NCBI GenBank assembly: GCA_036362985.1
Contig: JAYGXS010000002.1
Coordinates: 85,180,443-85,244,442 of the forward strand
Reading direction: 5' to 3'
DNA: 64,000 nucleotides
From: Ligula intestinalis
Taxonomy: Eukaryota > Platyhelminthes > Cestoda > Diphyllobothriidea > Diphyllobothriidae
Part shown: positions 23,308-34,000 of the stretch, piece after piece
Layout: the number at the start of each line of letters is the position of its first letter
How positions within the stretch are numbered: position 1 is the stretch's first letter
Translations under genes and position numbers: made by a program
The notes under the pieces: generated by a model
The model's database searches: none
The model's input: the letters and a program-made list of their open reading frames with translations, nothing else
Told to the model about the DNA's origin: nothing

Positions 23308-23459
23308 CTACATTAGTGTTAGGCTTGTGTATACATCCTTTAACATGCGTCTTTCGGCTATTAGGGTTCGACGCCAGTAATCTGCCCTTTTTGTAATGGG
23401 CTTCGGGAGCCCGGTCTTAGAGTTTGCGGGTGATATGCTGAGAACAGGCAATTTCATAC
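23308..23459 (-). CDS. Putative terminal exon of unrecognised gene
   Basis: A minus-strand frame ends in TAA at 23308-23310 and is followed closely by AATAAA. The C-terminus (PITKRADYWRRTLIAERRML, then KDVYTSLTLM) is compositionally protein-like, with basic and aromatic residues, rather than AT-noise. A possible acceptor AG lies at 23460-23461 (CTCATAG|G); another possible one is about 25 bases further upstream. The upstream exon would lie beyond Helitron 2. I do not recognise the family. It is convergent with the SMKR1-like gene, the two stops being 330 bases apart. Confidence 0.4.
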
Positions 23460-23670
23460 CTATGAGTATACTGTTTCTATTAAAATCTAAACTACTGGAC
23501 GTGGCTCTTCTTATCTTACAAATCAAATACAAAGTACTGGTAAAGAGTATTCTACATTAAAATATAATAAGACAAGTTGTCTAAACAACAGGCCCTGAAG
23601 TCTCAGAAATAGCAAAAACCTTTAAATAAGACATGAAACACCCAATACGGAACTATAGTTCTATCACATA

Positions 23671-23704
23671 TTAGCGCGGAAGTCCGGCTTTGCCTTGGGC
23701 TTCC
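23671..23704 (-). other. Helitron 2 3' terminus
   Basis: On minus GGAAGCCC..GGACTTCC can pair (one mismatch), followed by GCG and CTAA then T. CTAA fits the CTRR rule. Seven of eight positions of the first arm match Helitron 1. Confidence 0.75.
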
Positions 23705-23879
23705 TTACATGTTGTTGTCCCTTATGTAGGCAAACTTTATATGAGAACCTCTTAAAAAATTACGTTCAGTTCAGTTTTATTAGAAAAATATAGGTTGATA
23801 CGTCTGAACTCCCTCTTTGTACATAGCTGTGATGCAGAACATGTGGCGTTGGCAGTAATTAAACTGCCTTAAAGGGGCA

Positions 23880-24600
23880 GAACCTTTGATGTACTTGCAG
23901 ACGTACTGGATGGACTTCGCTGAGTTGCAAAATTTAACAGTGATGTGGGCATCGAATACGTTTGACAGTAGGGGACAAACGGGTACAATTCAACGGTTAT
24001 CAATTACAACCCCATTGGTTCGCCTTTCATTGATAACTGCATCGAATCCGCCAATCTCAGGTTATCACCTTCTGTAGAGAGGATAACCATCGCCATCAGT
24101 CTGAGTTGCACCTAGGAATCGCTTCAGATATCTTTTGGTACATTAACCATCCTTCATACAAGGACTGTTAGGATTTATGTGACCGCATGGGCCATGCAAA
24201 TTTTGAGTTTTGATCGTTTCAAGCAGAACAGGGTCAACGGACCGGAAAGGCAAATCTGCGCGTATGAATTTGTCGACATCAGAAGAGTGCAATTTTTCCT
24301 TTAGCCAGACCAAAATGTGAGCATGGGGCAGTCCTCTCTTTTGCCACTATACAGTGTACAAATGACACTGAACGTCACCGAAAATTTTGAATTTTGTGCT
24401 GTTTCAGCATTTTTTCAACTTAAACTGGAATACCGGCGCGGACAAATGGCGATCCCTTGGCATTTGACCGGAGAGCAGTTCATCAGTAATTTTAGGCCAT
24501 TATGGGTTGCAGGTAGAAGTAATGAATAGATCCGGGCGTCGGAAATGTTTAACGTAAACCAACGCATCCTGATTTTCTCATGCATATAGCGAGGTAGACG
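23880..24600 (-). pseudogene. Helitron Rep with HUH and double-Tyr motifs
   Basis: Readable motifs in order: RPDLFITSTCNP, then QKRGLPHAHILVWLKEKLHS with an intact HUH motif (HAH at 24325-24317), NLHGPCGHINPNSPCMKDG, DGYPLYRR, FDAHITVKFCNSAKSIQYVC and KYIKG, where the two Tyr (codons 23905-23903 and 23893-23891) match the Y-x-x-K-Y catalytic pair of Helitron Rep. Stops (for example just before WQKRG and after CMKDG) and frameshifts break it, but the key residues are kept, unlike Helitron 1. Confidence 0.85.
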
Positions 24601-24610
24601 GCATTCCCCA

Positions 24611-24970
24611 GTCCTCGAGATCTTAGCGGGCTAACCCTTTTTGCTCCTCCACCCCAGACATTACCCACCCCCGCCCACCCCCCGTGGCGTATTCACATCC
24701 GCCAGTCACGTCGGATGTCAATCGCGAGTCTGAAACAGCTGCCTGCCACCAATGATAAAGGGAACAAACACAGACACAGTGACACCGACACTGTCCCCTG
24801 TGTGATCGACGTACGGGCCGGCGCGCGAAAGGCGGGTGGCGCGTCGCGTGTGACTGACATACGGACAGGCGTGCATGCTTGCGTGCAGAAGGCATTTTAA
24901 TCTGACCCCTGGGACCAATGATAATGGAGGTCCACACAGAGGCAGTCGAGACTTCTATTAAGTATACAGA
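24611..24970. other. GC-rich spacer, no gene recognised
   Basis: C-rich and CpG-rich segments occur near 24655-24690 and 24800-24850. Overlapping open frames on both strands are not protein-like. Confidence 0.4.
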
Positions 24971-24972
24971 TG

Positions 24973-25220
24973 ATGGAGTGGTACAATGGTAGAGTAGTAA
25001 ACTCGACCAAGGGTTTCGGGTTTGAATCTCGAGAGTTCCAACCCTAGAGATTGGGTATAACTGGTTGATGACTGCTAAAAAGCCGGAAAGGGCAATGACA
25101 GTCTCCCTTTGCTTTGTCGGATTAACTCCATGAGGCCACTAAGCGACCGCCTGATATCACTTAAGTACGAGCCTCAAGGCACTTACGGGATAAGAATACA
25201 TCCTAATCAGATATCTCGAA
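24973..25220 (+). mobile_element. tRNA-derived SINE, copy 1
   Basis: Starts with an RNA polymerase III A-box-like GTGGTACAATGGTAGAG (about 24978-24994) and a B-box-like GGGTTTGAATC (about 25019-25029). A family-specific body follows: GGGTATAACTGGTTGATGA, AAAAAGCCGGAAA, CAGTCTCCCTTTG, and GCGACCGCC..ACGAGCCTCAAGGC. Other copies lie at 42731-42937, 42980-43175 and 43925-44083. Confidence 0.75.
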
Positions 25221-26855
25221 TGAATAACTCAGTTCCAGTTCTACTAGAGTTCTCCTTATATTGTATATGTCCCCAAATGGAGCCAAAGGAGTGAGGTCCC
25301 CATGTTGTAACGGAAGCCCGGGCCGAACTATTCGCCGTCTAACTACGCCTCATGTGAGCCCCCAAAGAGAAAACACAACAAGTGTGCAGAAGGCAGAAGT
25401 CTTTTTGTGTATCAGATACAACGTATTTAGGAAACAAACGTGTGTAAACGATGTCCCTTGAGGCAATCAGATTCTCTCCTGAAACGGTGGCCGATCCCAT
25501 TGGCTGTTGGCTCAGTAAGTGAATGAAGCTATAAATTCAAATTATCGACTGATTGTCTAGCTCGATGTCTTAGCTCGCCTACAGGCATATCCATAGCCTA
25601 TTGTGGACGCGGTATGGCTTGCAAGCTACTACTTGTTAAGGCTGTTGTTAGGCCGTCCCAACACCCCAAGCGGTCAACTTTGAGACCCTCCTTTTATTCT
25701 ATTTCTCGCATTCTCTCATGCAGTTGGTGTTGCCCCACAGTTAACACGACTGTATGCACGCAGGAAGCGAAGTACTGCGAAGCAGTCGATATATAAAACC
25801 GTGGAAAACTATCATCGTATAGAAAGACTGCCTATTCCTTACTAATCGAAACCAATGAAAATAATTATAAGCTGACTCTGGCTATCCTCTATCTCGATCG
25901 ACAGACGCCGAGCCCGATAGGCCAAGTGCATAAAGGGGGAGACCTGAGACTTCGAACTGGAAAATGGAATCTTCCTGTTGGGAATGCTGCTATTCCTATG
26001 ATGAACCAGTACACACAAAGGCGTGTCGCGAACTGCCTCGCTGCGGCCAGGCATGTCTCCTCAATTCTGATCAGCCCATTGTCTCGGACTATGGCTCTCT
26101 CGCGCAGTCCCTTAAATGCATTTAGCCTTTGCGTGAGAACGACTTGCTTTGTGTGAATACACGCTGCTCGCGTTCGTTCGTCTTCTCTGGCCTCTATGGT
26201 ACGGGCCTTGGGTACAGCAGTCAGGCAAACTCACTGTCCGTACTAATTACAAGTACCAGACGCGGTCCGTAACTCCTCTGGACCTGATATATCGGCGGAT
26301 AAAAAAAACCTAGGAGCGACCACTTCACTCTCTCTCTCGCTCATGTTTTTGTCAGTAAATTCTTTGAGAACGAACCATTTGCTTTTTTCAATTTTATGGC
26401 TGAATATTCCCTATCTCAGTCGAATTGGCGTGGACCAATTAGTGAAGGGGGACGATTGTATGGCTCGATAACCAGCTAAATCGAGTCCGAAACTCTGATG
26501 CACATGCAGAGATTGGTCATAACTGACTGACGACCTCGAGATTAACGTATAGAGGAACCTCTGTTAGCAATTTCAATCAGTTCCGGCACCGAGCTCGTCG
26601 TGTGAAACGCTCGTCTTGCGAAAAGTAGCCAATCAAACTGCCCCAGTTCACCGGTTGGTTGCTGGTGACCGAGGACTCGCGTCCTGATGGAGCAAGACTC
26701 AACGGCGGACACAGGCAGACACTCACGCACACTGACAACTCGTCAACTGAATGGAAGTTCATCAAGCCAAATACACTTTCTGTGAGTGGCTCATTCGTCA
26801 GCTGAAATGCTCGTACATGGGGCTGCTTGTCACCCGGGGCTTAACCTATGTGGAA
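25221..26855. other. No recognisable gene; possible SINE scrap
   Basis: Open frames are short and overlapping. A piece near 26500-26540 (GAGATTGGTCATAACTGACTGACGA) resembles the mid-part of the SINE above. A CT-rich run lies near 26325-26340. Confidence 0.4.
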
Positions 26856-26859
26856 CTTT

Positions 26860-27815
26860 GAACAGTACGCGCCAGAATTCGTGCAACATGCCGACATATG
26901 CAAGCGATTGATACTCTTTTGCTAATCGGTATTGACTCAGGTTGTGATACTGATTACGGTGTAGCCTATGTTGTAGTAATTTTAGTCAGAGTAGGATGCG
27001 AGCTTTTTAACAAGCTTCATTCTGACCACTACCAAAAAGTATGTACTGTAAAAAGTAACTACTTGAATAGGATGTGTTTTTTTATTATCGATTCTGACTC
27101 TATTTATGAATTCAAATATATTTTATGGAAAACATGCATGGAAAAATTATCTCTTGCACTACTTTGGTATCTTTCGGTTTTAAAAAGTTGATAAATTGCC
27201 CCATAATTTTTAAACCACCTGACTGTTTCAGTCGAATTCAAGGTTTATAAACTGCGGACTGTGTACATCCTTTTAAGGGAAAAGTACGCTTTCCCCTACA
27301 GTTCAGGGAAGAAGTTACATAGTTGTCATAAAATGTTGCAATGGATGTGGAGTATAGGCAGCATTAATAGATTTACGGATAAGATGTATTATGAATGAAC
27401 GCCTCACAACCGTAAAAAGCTCCTAATTAGAAATATTTGTAAAACCGAAGGATTATCTTTCTTTAAATATAAAATTGAAAGATGGTGTAATTTTCTACCA
27501 AACAAGTACAAGACATAATTTTTCCGTGCATGTTTCCCATAAAATATATTTGAATATATGAAGGCAGTCAAAGTCAATGATAAAAACGCATTTTATTTTA
27601 GTTACTTGTTACAGTACATACGTTTTGTTAGTGGTCAGAACGAAGTTCGTCAAAAAGCCCGCATTCTATCATGACTGCAATAACTTCAAAATAGGATTCA
27701 TGATAATCAGTATCACAACCTGAGTTAATGCCGTTTGGCGAGAGCATCAATCTTTCGAATATGTCAGCATGTTGCACGACTCCTGGCGCGCACTGTAGAA
27801 GAGTTTTCAGAGCTC
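26860..27815. repeat. Long imperfect palindrome H1 (arms ~330 bp)
   Basis: The left arm, about 26860-27190, is the inverted counterpart of 27815-27480; shared segments include GACTCAGGTTGTGATACTGA, ATATTTTATGGAAAACATGC and, at the outer ends, CGCGCCAG..TCGTGCAACATG. The 0.29 kb centre is not self-complementary, but in inverted orientation it matches the centre of palindrome H2 (39790-40050). The arms include part of a candidate coding exon (27628-27898). It behaves like a foldback-type mobile unit or an ancestral inverted duplication. Confidence 0.8.
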
Positions 27816-27898
27816 TGAATAAATTATCTAATACAATTGTGAAAAACTCGACGGTATTGGTTGGATTCGTACCCACACCAGTAATGCGGAGGCTTTAG
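27628..27898 (-). CDS. Candidate last exon in palindrome H1, unknown product
   Basis: A minus-strand frame is open from about 27898 to a stop at 27628-27630 (90 residues). It reads FTIVLDNLFRALKTLL, QCAPGVVQHADIFERL and NSGCDTDYHESYFEVIAVMI, then ends LFDELRSDH, and is followed by AAATAAAATG about 30 bases later. It looks like an alpha-helical, ARM/HEAT-like segment, but I do not recognise a family. The left arm of the palindrome holds a related frame without stops over about 50 residues. Related but stop-containing sequence is in both arms of H2. It could be a host exon captured by a repeat, or an element-encoded protein. Confidence 0.4.
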
Positions 27899-28129
27899 TA
27901 CAGCCAACGCTCTAGCTAATGAAACTACGGGGTCCTCATTGGGATCCGTGAGTTTGATCACATTTGCGTCAATTTAATTAACCGGCCTACTGCAACGCAT
28001 GGAAACCACCAATTCTGAATCAGTTAAAAGTACCAGACATAATTAGTAGGCCATCTTGGCCAATTTAAATTTATTTTACCCACGTGAGAATCAACTTTTC
28101 GGTTTCTGTGCCTTTTGCGCTGGCTTCGT

Positions 28130-28380
28130 CTCTCGGGAACCACAGCAGACGCGTCTTCGTCGCATTCCCACATCCCTCCCTCAGGGCGGTCAAGGTCTGC
28201 TATACCAAACCTCCCTACGACGGGTCCATCTCTCCTCCTCTCCATCTGTCTTTCTGATGACAGAGCAGCCCCTCCCGACCATGCGGCTCCGACTCCTCGT
28301 CCTGCTCGCCGCCGGGATTGAGGCCCACCCGGCGGGGCTCCGGATCCAACAAGGGCTAAAAGCCAGCCAGCTTCGTCTCT
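28130..28380 (+). repeat. Dispersed repeat S, copy 1
   Basis: About 250 bases match 51268-51510 closely: CGGGAACCACA.CAGACGCGTC, GGTCTGCTAT.CCAA, CCTCTCCATCTG, CGGGGCTCCGGATCCAA. Both copies are in the same orientation. No gene is encoded; element class unknown. Confidence 0.75.
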
Positions 28381-28429
28381 CCTTCTTACTGTCATAGGCC
28401 AACTGCCATTGCATTGTGCCCACTCCGAG

Positions 28430-29400
28430 TGGAGGTGAAAACCATAGTCAACTATAGGGAATCTGATAACTAGAAATACAAATTCGTAGTGTGTCTGATA
28501 GAATTGATCTGTAATTCTTTGCTGTTAAGGAAAACAGATCTATCTTTTTCTTCATTTACGGATAAAACGTGCTTCAACCTTGGGATCCGTAGGGGTATTA
28601 TTCTGAATTGTTTGCTCCAGTTTCTTGTGAAAAAAAGCCGTCCAATAAACGAGCGTTAAGTCACATCGAACATGCATCCTGGGTACAAAAGTCTCCACGT
28701 GTCCCACCACCCAAGTTGGATTTAAATCACCTTACTAACGAGATCACCGTGTGAATCGCAGAGTGATCTGAAGCCGCTCCGATTCAAGTTTGAACACCTA
28801 AATGCCACAAGAAAGCTTGCAGAAGATAATCGGATGTTCCACGAAACGCCCAGCTGCCCATAACCGAACCCACGGCGTAAAACGTCATTGCGATAGAAAA
28901 GATCAAAAAAGAATTGATAAAACTTATAGGGTTCAAAAAAGGAGATATTAACTGGGCTGAACGAATAAGTCACAACCTAAGCAACTGCTGCCAACATTTA
29001 TCAAAGTGTTAAGTCGCAGTTTATTGCAAGACCCTATAAATGGAGGGCGGGGAAAGTAATGCCTTGAAAATGCCACCTTAAAGGCCAAAATGAATTAAGG
29101 AAGTCGGTTGACGTCTTCCCATTTAGTCGGCCTTGAAGCCAAGTATGGTGGAAATTTTTTGCCGACTTATCCCGTGCTGATTCAGATAGCCGAGCTTCTC
29201 CGATAGGCTGCCGCCAACTTCAAAGAATCCGTCCGTGAAATAGCGCGTCTCTCCAAGGGCCTCACGCTCCTTAATTTGGATTCGTTTCCACGTCAGAACT
29301 CGAATTCGTCGCCAGTATTCGTCCGCCTAAAACAAACAATGATCATCCCATATGCGTGAGGATTTGAGAACCACATAGCTCGTCGTTTTCACCATCCCCT
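28430..29400. other. No recognisable gene
   Basis: Only short accidental frames; no repeat recognised. Confidence 0.4.
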
Positions 29401-29450
29401 AAAGAAGCTGATGATGAAGGTACGAGGACATGGACGAAATTATTTTGGGA

Positions 29451-29486
29451 CTGACATTTCGGACACTCGCTAGGTTTTATTGTCAG
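29451..29486 (-). ncRNA. Degenerate hammerhead-like motif
   Basis: On minus: CTGACAA..CCGAAATGTCAG. The CUGAUGA box has lost conserved bases, so this is a relic identified by alignment with the opposite arm. Confidence 0.4.
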
Positions 29487-29819
29487 AGTAACTAAGTGAC
29501 TGTTTCTGTTTGCCGGGACTGTTTCAGTCTTGCCGCATACCTAGTATTATATCTGTGCTCCACGCACGAATTTTGACCTACCTGTTCGAGCAGCAACTAC
29601 TGATTATTCTGTCGGTCGACGAGGGGCAGGCCATCCAGTATGCTGACTTGCGACAGCCGCAAAGCGGCCAGAGGTCACACGAGCTCAACAGCGATCAAAA
29701 TCGCGGTCAGTCAACAGCGAACAGGCAGGGGAAAGTTCATGCGTCCAGCAACGATATAATGCCAGGCATGCGGCAAGGCTAAAATAGTGCTGGAAAACAG
29801 GAACAACCACATAGTTACT

Positions 29820-29855
29820 CTGACGATGGAACCGAGCAACTATCCGAAACGCCAG
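29820..29855 (+). ncRNA. Hammerhead-like ribozyme motif
   Basis: CTGACGA, then a short possible stem (GGA..TCC), then CGAAACGCCAG. The core is close to the hammerhead consensus CTGATGA..GAAA, but the cleavage triplet reads GCC rather than NUH, so self-cleavage is unlikely. Confidence 0.5.
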
Positions 29856-29909
29856 TCTCAATATAATTCGATCTATGTCCTCGTTCCTTCTTCTTCATCA
29901 GTTAGAGAT

Positions 29910-31720
29910 CGGATGGGGCAACTGCCGTCCCTGTGAAGCTGAGGCTATATTTTACATTTATTAAACACCTTTTACTTTGGCTGTAAAGTTCCAGTAGGAC
30001 AAAGATAACGAAATATGTGACTAGAGTGAGTAATTTGCTATTTACAGATAGCAAGTTGAATAGTAGGCAAGTAAGACAGCACATTAAAATCACGCAGACA
30101 TCCGCGGTCTTCGGTTTAAAATCCCGAGATAAACGACCATTAACCCAACTCAGGCAGGTCAGGCTGCATAACCCTAAACTGATGTGAACAGAGTCCGAAT
30201 TCGGGTCCTTGAGTGAGCTTTCCAAGTGAAAGGTTGTCGCACGTCAGTAAGCTCACTACGTTCTTCTGAAATTACTTTTCGCGGGCGATATAAAAATCTG
30301 CCTTTTCCTCCCATAAACGTATTATCACAGCAAGTTGATCAGCAAGCACGTCCGAACAAAAGTTATTTATTTTCGGCACTTGCTTAGTCCGTGCGACATG
30401 GGGTGCGTCTTCCAACACTTGGCTGGCGTAAACCCGGTTTCGCGGCACTTCTATCCCCTGACCGTTTGAAAAAAGAAACAGTAACTGTAGGCCATAATGA
30501 CAGCAGCACAGGTACTAGTCAAAAGCCCAGATACGTTTGTCAATCAAGATAGCGGTGAGAAGTTGATTTAAGTAGAAGTCCCCCAGCATTCCCTGTGCAG
30601 TTTTATGATAGATACTTCAGTACTCAAATTGTAGCTTTTTTATTTTCCCCAGAAATTAATTTATAACTTGAACCCACTGATGAGCCGCATCCCTCGCAGC
30701 GGTGTCAAGCAGTAGCAGCAGCAGAATTTCGACAAAATACGTGTCTCAGCCCTTTGGCTAGTACCCGTGCGAGCATTATGGTTAATAATAACGTAAGATA
30801 TACTACTCCTTGCCTGATGGGCTTCGGGTTCCATCAAATTTCGGCATGTGCTTTTGCCCATTGTTTGGAAGCTGGGGGGTCATCGGTCGAGTGTAACTGA
30901 GACTTGAGAATAGCCTCTGTAAACGGGATCGAGATATAACCGTTTAGGGTTCCTCGTGGGGTCTTCGAAAGGTCCTTATGTACTATAACCACCTACTTGC
31001 AAATTTTAACTAGGTTGAATTACCCACAAGCTTCCAGTTTTCTGCATGCTAGCCTTCAATCCACCAGGGACCGGATGATGGCACTGAACTACAGAGGGCG
31101 CAACGGAAGCCAACTGCATACAAAAACCGCATAAGTCACTAAACTAAGCAAAAATGGTTATTCAAATTGACCAAGGGAATAATCACCTACTTACAAATTT
31201 TAAGTAGGTTCAATTCTACAGACTCAAAACTTTATCGTTCCTTAACCCTTTAGTTTAGTTGGGGTTAATGTTACTACCAGAAAATGTACCCCAATGACCT
31301 CGCCCGAGGTCAGGGCACACTCAACTAAACATTGAGGTACTCGCCGTTGGTCCGGTGGGAGGGAGTTATTATGATATTAAAGCTCACTTCAGTGTCCCCG
31401 CCCGAGGTTTGAGTACGCGACCTAACTTACCCTCGTAACTTTTTTTATTCAAAGAATAATTGCGATCTGATTAGTTTGCTAACATGCCCCAAGCGTCCTC
31501 TTACCTAAAAGCAGGAGCCCGTAAGACCGAGTGGCGCGCCTTGCACGCCCCCAGGCCGACCCACGAGGTATTCCTACCAAATGACCCAACCGATGCGCGG
31601 GGGGCAGTAGAGAGGACATGTACCCCCGCTTCAAGCAGTAATCTTCAAAAGCGCATCTTAAAGCCTTCACGGGTGTTCCAGGAAACTAAGTATACGCAGA
31701 CAGAAGTTGTTAACTGGCCC
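29910..31720. other. No recognisable gene; small direct repeats
   Basis: Two copies of an about 32-base unit (CACCTACTT.CAAATTTTAA with flanks) lie near 30989 and 31189, about 200 bases apart, each with a CCTACTT/AAGTAGG-type inverted repeat. Open frames are not protein-like. Confidence 0.4.
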
Positions 31721-31721
31721 A

Positions 31722-31840
31722 CGTACATACTGATGTATACCGCGATCAAAAATTCATCGCTAAGGCAATTAAAAAAGTGGAACTTTCAAAACTGGTGTAT
31801 TAACCAGAAAGCAAACAGGGAAAGCTGGCGGACCCAGAGA
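31722..31840 (+). repeat. Direct repeat D, copy 1
   Basis: A 105-base unit beginning ACTGATGTATACCGCG and ending GAAAGCTGGCG; copy 2 starts at 32045, about 320 bases downstream in the same orientation. The second copy ends a few bases from the splice donor of the RWDD2-like exon 2. Confidence 0.75.
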
Positions 31841-32044
31841 TGGATCGAACACCTCGCAGCTGTGTCAAGCAGCGGCAGGATACCGGCGAAACATGTGCCT
31901 AGGAATTTTAGCTATTACTTGGGTTGTTATTATGATAAGTTACATCTGTCCGTTGGCGGCAGGTGTAGATTACGCAGTGGCTGACGGGTTTTAGCCCAAA
32001 TGTGGACTTACAATTTCGATCTTTGCCAATAAACCTTAAATAAA

Positions 32045-32145
32045 CTGATGTATACCGCGAACAGAAATTAATTTCTAAGGAGGTCAAAAAAGTTGAACTT
32101 CCAAACCCGGTATATCGACCAGAAAGCAAACATAGAAAGCTGGCG
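32045..32145 (+). repeat. Direct repeat D, copy 2
   Basis: Same unit as 31722-31840 (ACTGATGTATACCGCGAACA to GAAAGCTGGCG). The pair could be remains of solo terminal repeats or a local duplication within the gene's downstream intron. Confidence 0.75.
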
Positions 32146-32158
32146 CGCTTCCACTCAC

Positions 32159-32611
32159 ATTCCTTCCATCACCCTCGACTACAACAATACCCGGCCTGCC
32201 GGGCAGACAACAGCCCTGTAGGTGCAGTTCTCTGGCCCATTCGACGATGACCTTGCGTTTTTTGGGATTGCGAATGTGGTGACTCAGTATCCACAGGCGG
32301 ATATCACCGTCGCCATTGGAGGCGGGGGCAGCCAGTTCGACTGGCGGTTCTGTTGGTGACTGCGAGATAGGGGTGGTGGTGGTGGTGACGTTGGAAAGGG
32401 CCGAACGCAGCCAATCAGCGGCTGCACAGATAACTGGCTCACCAGACGTGGACTCTTCAGCGAGCCAGGCGTAAAATTTGGAGGAGAGGCGGCGATCGTC
32501 TATCGCAACCGAGTTGGCAGGCTGTTCAATGCGTAGGACAATCAACGGTGGGAAGTCGACTGAGGGATATCCCACTGGTAGCGTCACTGACAACACAGCG
32601 CTCACGGGTGG
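32159..32611 (-). CDS. RWDD2: RWD domain-containing protein 2-like, exon 2
   Basis: The exon is bounded by an acceptor (TTTACTTAG, AG at 32613-32612) and a donor (AAT|GTGAGT, GT at 32158-32157) and encodes 151 residues in phase 0 at both ends. Its N-terminal half is the end of an RWD domain (LSVTLPVGYPSVDFPPLIVL). The C-terminal half carries IRLWILSHHIRNPKKRKVIV and WARELHLQGCCLPGRPGIVV followed by VEG, which matches the DUF1115 domain of RWDD2A/B (WIYSHHIY..KRK..WAKEL.L.GF..PGKPG). RWD domains are ubiquitin-conjugation-like folds that bind proteins; the role of RWDD2 is poorly known. A Thr-rich/Ser-Pro linker lies between the halves. The final exon(s), expected at lower coordinates, were not found. 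Confidence 0.87.
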
Positions 32612-32859
32612 CTAAGTAAAATGGCAGTATAGGAGAGTATGCAAAACCGTCGATCCATAAGCAAGGACAGAAAAACAGCTTCAAAAGCAACTGCATAACT
32701 GAAATGCAGAAAGCAGCAGAATATCAGGTGGAATCCTACTCTGGGTCCCAGAAATTGGTTAAAAAATCTAATTTTATCGCAACAAAATTCTACGTCACAA
32801 ATAAACACAGAAACTAACTTACATTTATTACTGACACATAATTTATTCAGTGGGACAGA

Positions 32860-33020
32860 TTTGAACATTTTTCACTTATTTTTACTTTACACTTTACTGA
32901 GTTTCTTGATATTCCTGAAAGGAAAAAATGCTGTTTAGGAGGTCAGCTACTTACCGTTCTGGTGTTAGATTAATATAGTTCGTGGCACCAAGTGCCGCGG
33001 ACACCTACATTTTACATGCT
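32860..33020 (+). repeat. Repeat related to the interior of MITE M1
   Basis: Aligns with 39230-39390: CTTACCGTTCTGG.G.TAGATTA.TATAG, then a GC-rich hairpin, ACACCT, and TTTACATGC. The hairpin (GTGGCAC-CAA-GTGCCGC, 32982-32998) differs from that of the other copy by paired changes. Confidence 0.75.
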
Positions 33021-33589
33021 CAAAAACTTTACGTTACCTTATTTTATTTGGTTTACTTAACTTATTGACATTAAAGTTCAGTGTTCAGTTCATTATTTAT
33101 TTAGGATTATTTTGTTAAGCAATTTTAACTTGCTTAACTTTACGTTTTTTAGTAAGTTGATTATAATTTTAGTTTTTTTATTTTCTCAGTGCGGTTATTT
33201 ACCAATAATTGCAAAATTGCGCATTTTAATTATGGCGCGTTTTTTGTTGACAAACATTCGATAACTTAAATAATTATTCTTGTTATATCTATTCTTTAAT
33301 TTTTAATTTATATTTCAATTCCTTTGCATACTGTACACTCTTTAGTACAGCTGGCACTGCATTACAGAAGGATGGAGCTTCCGCGTGCTGATCTGGGACC
33401 CAAACTAGGATTCTACTGAATATCAAAACGATAACAAAACAACGAATGCAAGTTGGCCGGCTTTTCGGCTACCCTAACAAACTTGAGCGACCATAAAAGC
33501 TTGGTGCATGATGCAAGTCAAACGCGGATCGAATAAGCTATCACGGCACTAGAACGTCAAAGGGAGAAAGTGAAGGGTTAGTTTAGCTC

Positions 33590-34000
33590 TTATACTTGTA
33601 ACGGCTGTGATCATGCCTGATCTAGCCGGCCTCAGTGATTTCACGGACGGTACGCCTCCACGCGTGAGGATTGGCGGCAGCGGATACGGAAAGCTCCACT
33701 CAGTCTCTTCGCTAACGATGGAGACCGAAGATAAAGGGCTCAAGAACTGCTTCCATGTCTTGACGGACGGTGTCGAGCCAAGTCTTCAGTTGCCCCCACT
33801 CTTCGACGCCTCCGGATGGGCTGTGGTGCGGGGTCGATAGCAGCATAGCAAAGCTCTTAGGACGGACGACGGAGAACTGCCCAAACCACCTCAATTGTGT
33901 TTCTTGAATGGCCTGAGATATGCTCGCGATACGATCGCAGCGAGGGCGGAATGTCTCATTCGAGATGAAGTCAGTATACTTAACACTTACACTGAACATG
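33590..34000 (-). pseudogene. RTE LINE C-terminal fragment (RTE copy 2)
   Basis: On minus the frame 33999-33712 holds YTDFISNETFRPRCDRIASI, AIQETQLRWFGQF and GQLKTWLDTVRQDMEAVLEP. These are the C-terminal blocks of the RTE element at 45258-47391; lower-frame homology (RSAA..HAWRG-type) continues to about 33600. Only the 3' 0.4 kb is present, as expected of a 5'-truncated LINE. It lies in the RWDD2-like intron, in the same orientation as the gene. Confidence 0.87.

Larger units (their letters stand above)
23671..24610 (-). mobile_element. Helitron 2, Rep-only deletion copy
   Basis: On minus the sequence begins with Helitron Rep homology near 24600, reads most of the Rep domain to 23880, then jumps directly to a Helitron 3' tail ending at 23671 with a hairpin and CTAA followed by T. 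The helicase domain is absent, so this is an internally deleted copy of the family of Helitron 1; the terminal 40 bases are clearly similar (GGAAGCC..GCAAAGCCGG). Confidence 0.83.
29408..29905. repeat. Inverted repeat built from hammerhead-type terminal sequences
   Basis: The left arm (about 29408-29525) is inverted relative to 29785-29905, with shared GTACGAGGACATGG/GAACGAGGACATAG, GACTG.C.TTTCGGA and GTCAGAGTAACTA.GTG. Each arm holds one hammerhead-like core. This arrangement matches the PLE-associated units at 42320-42535 and 49201-49358. Confidence 0.7.

Noticed and set aside
26898..27191. Independent plus-strand gene
   Set aside because: It is the left arm of palindrome H1 and only partly resembles the better frame on the other arm.
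28024..28425. Overlapping open frames on both strands as genes
   Set aside because: They lie in dispersed repeat S and are not conserved in the copy at 51268-51510.
31722..32145. LTR pair of a small retrotransposon
   Set aside because: The 105-base repeats lack TG..CA ends, target duplications and a primer binding site.
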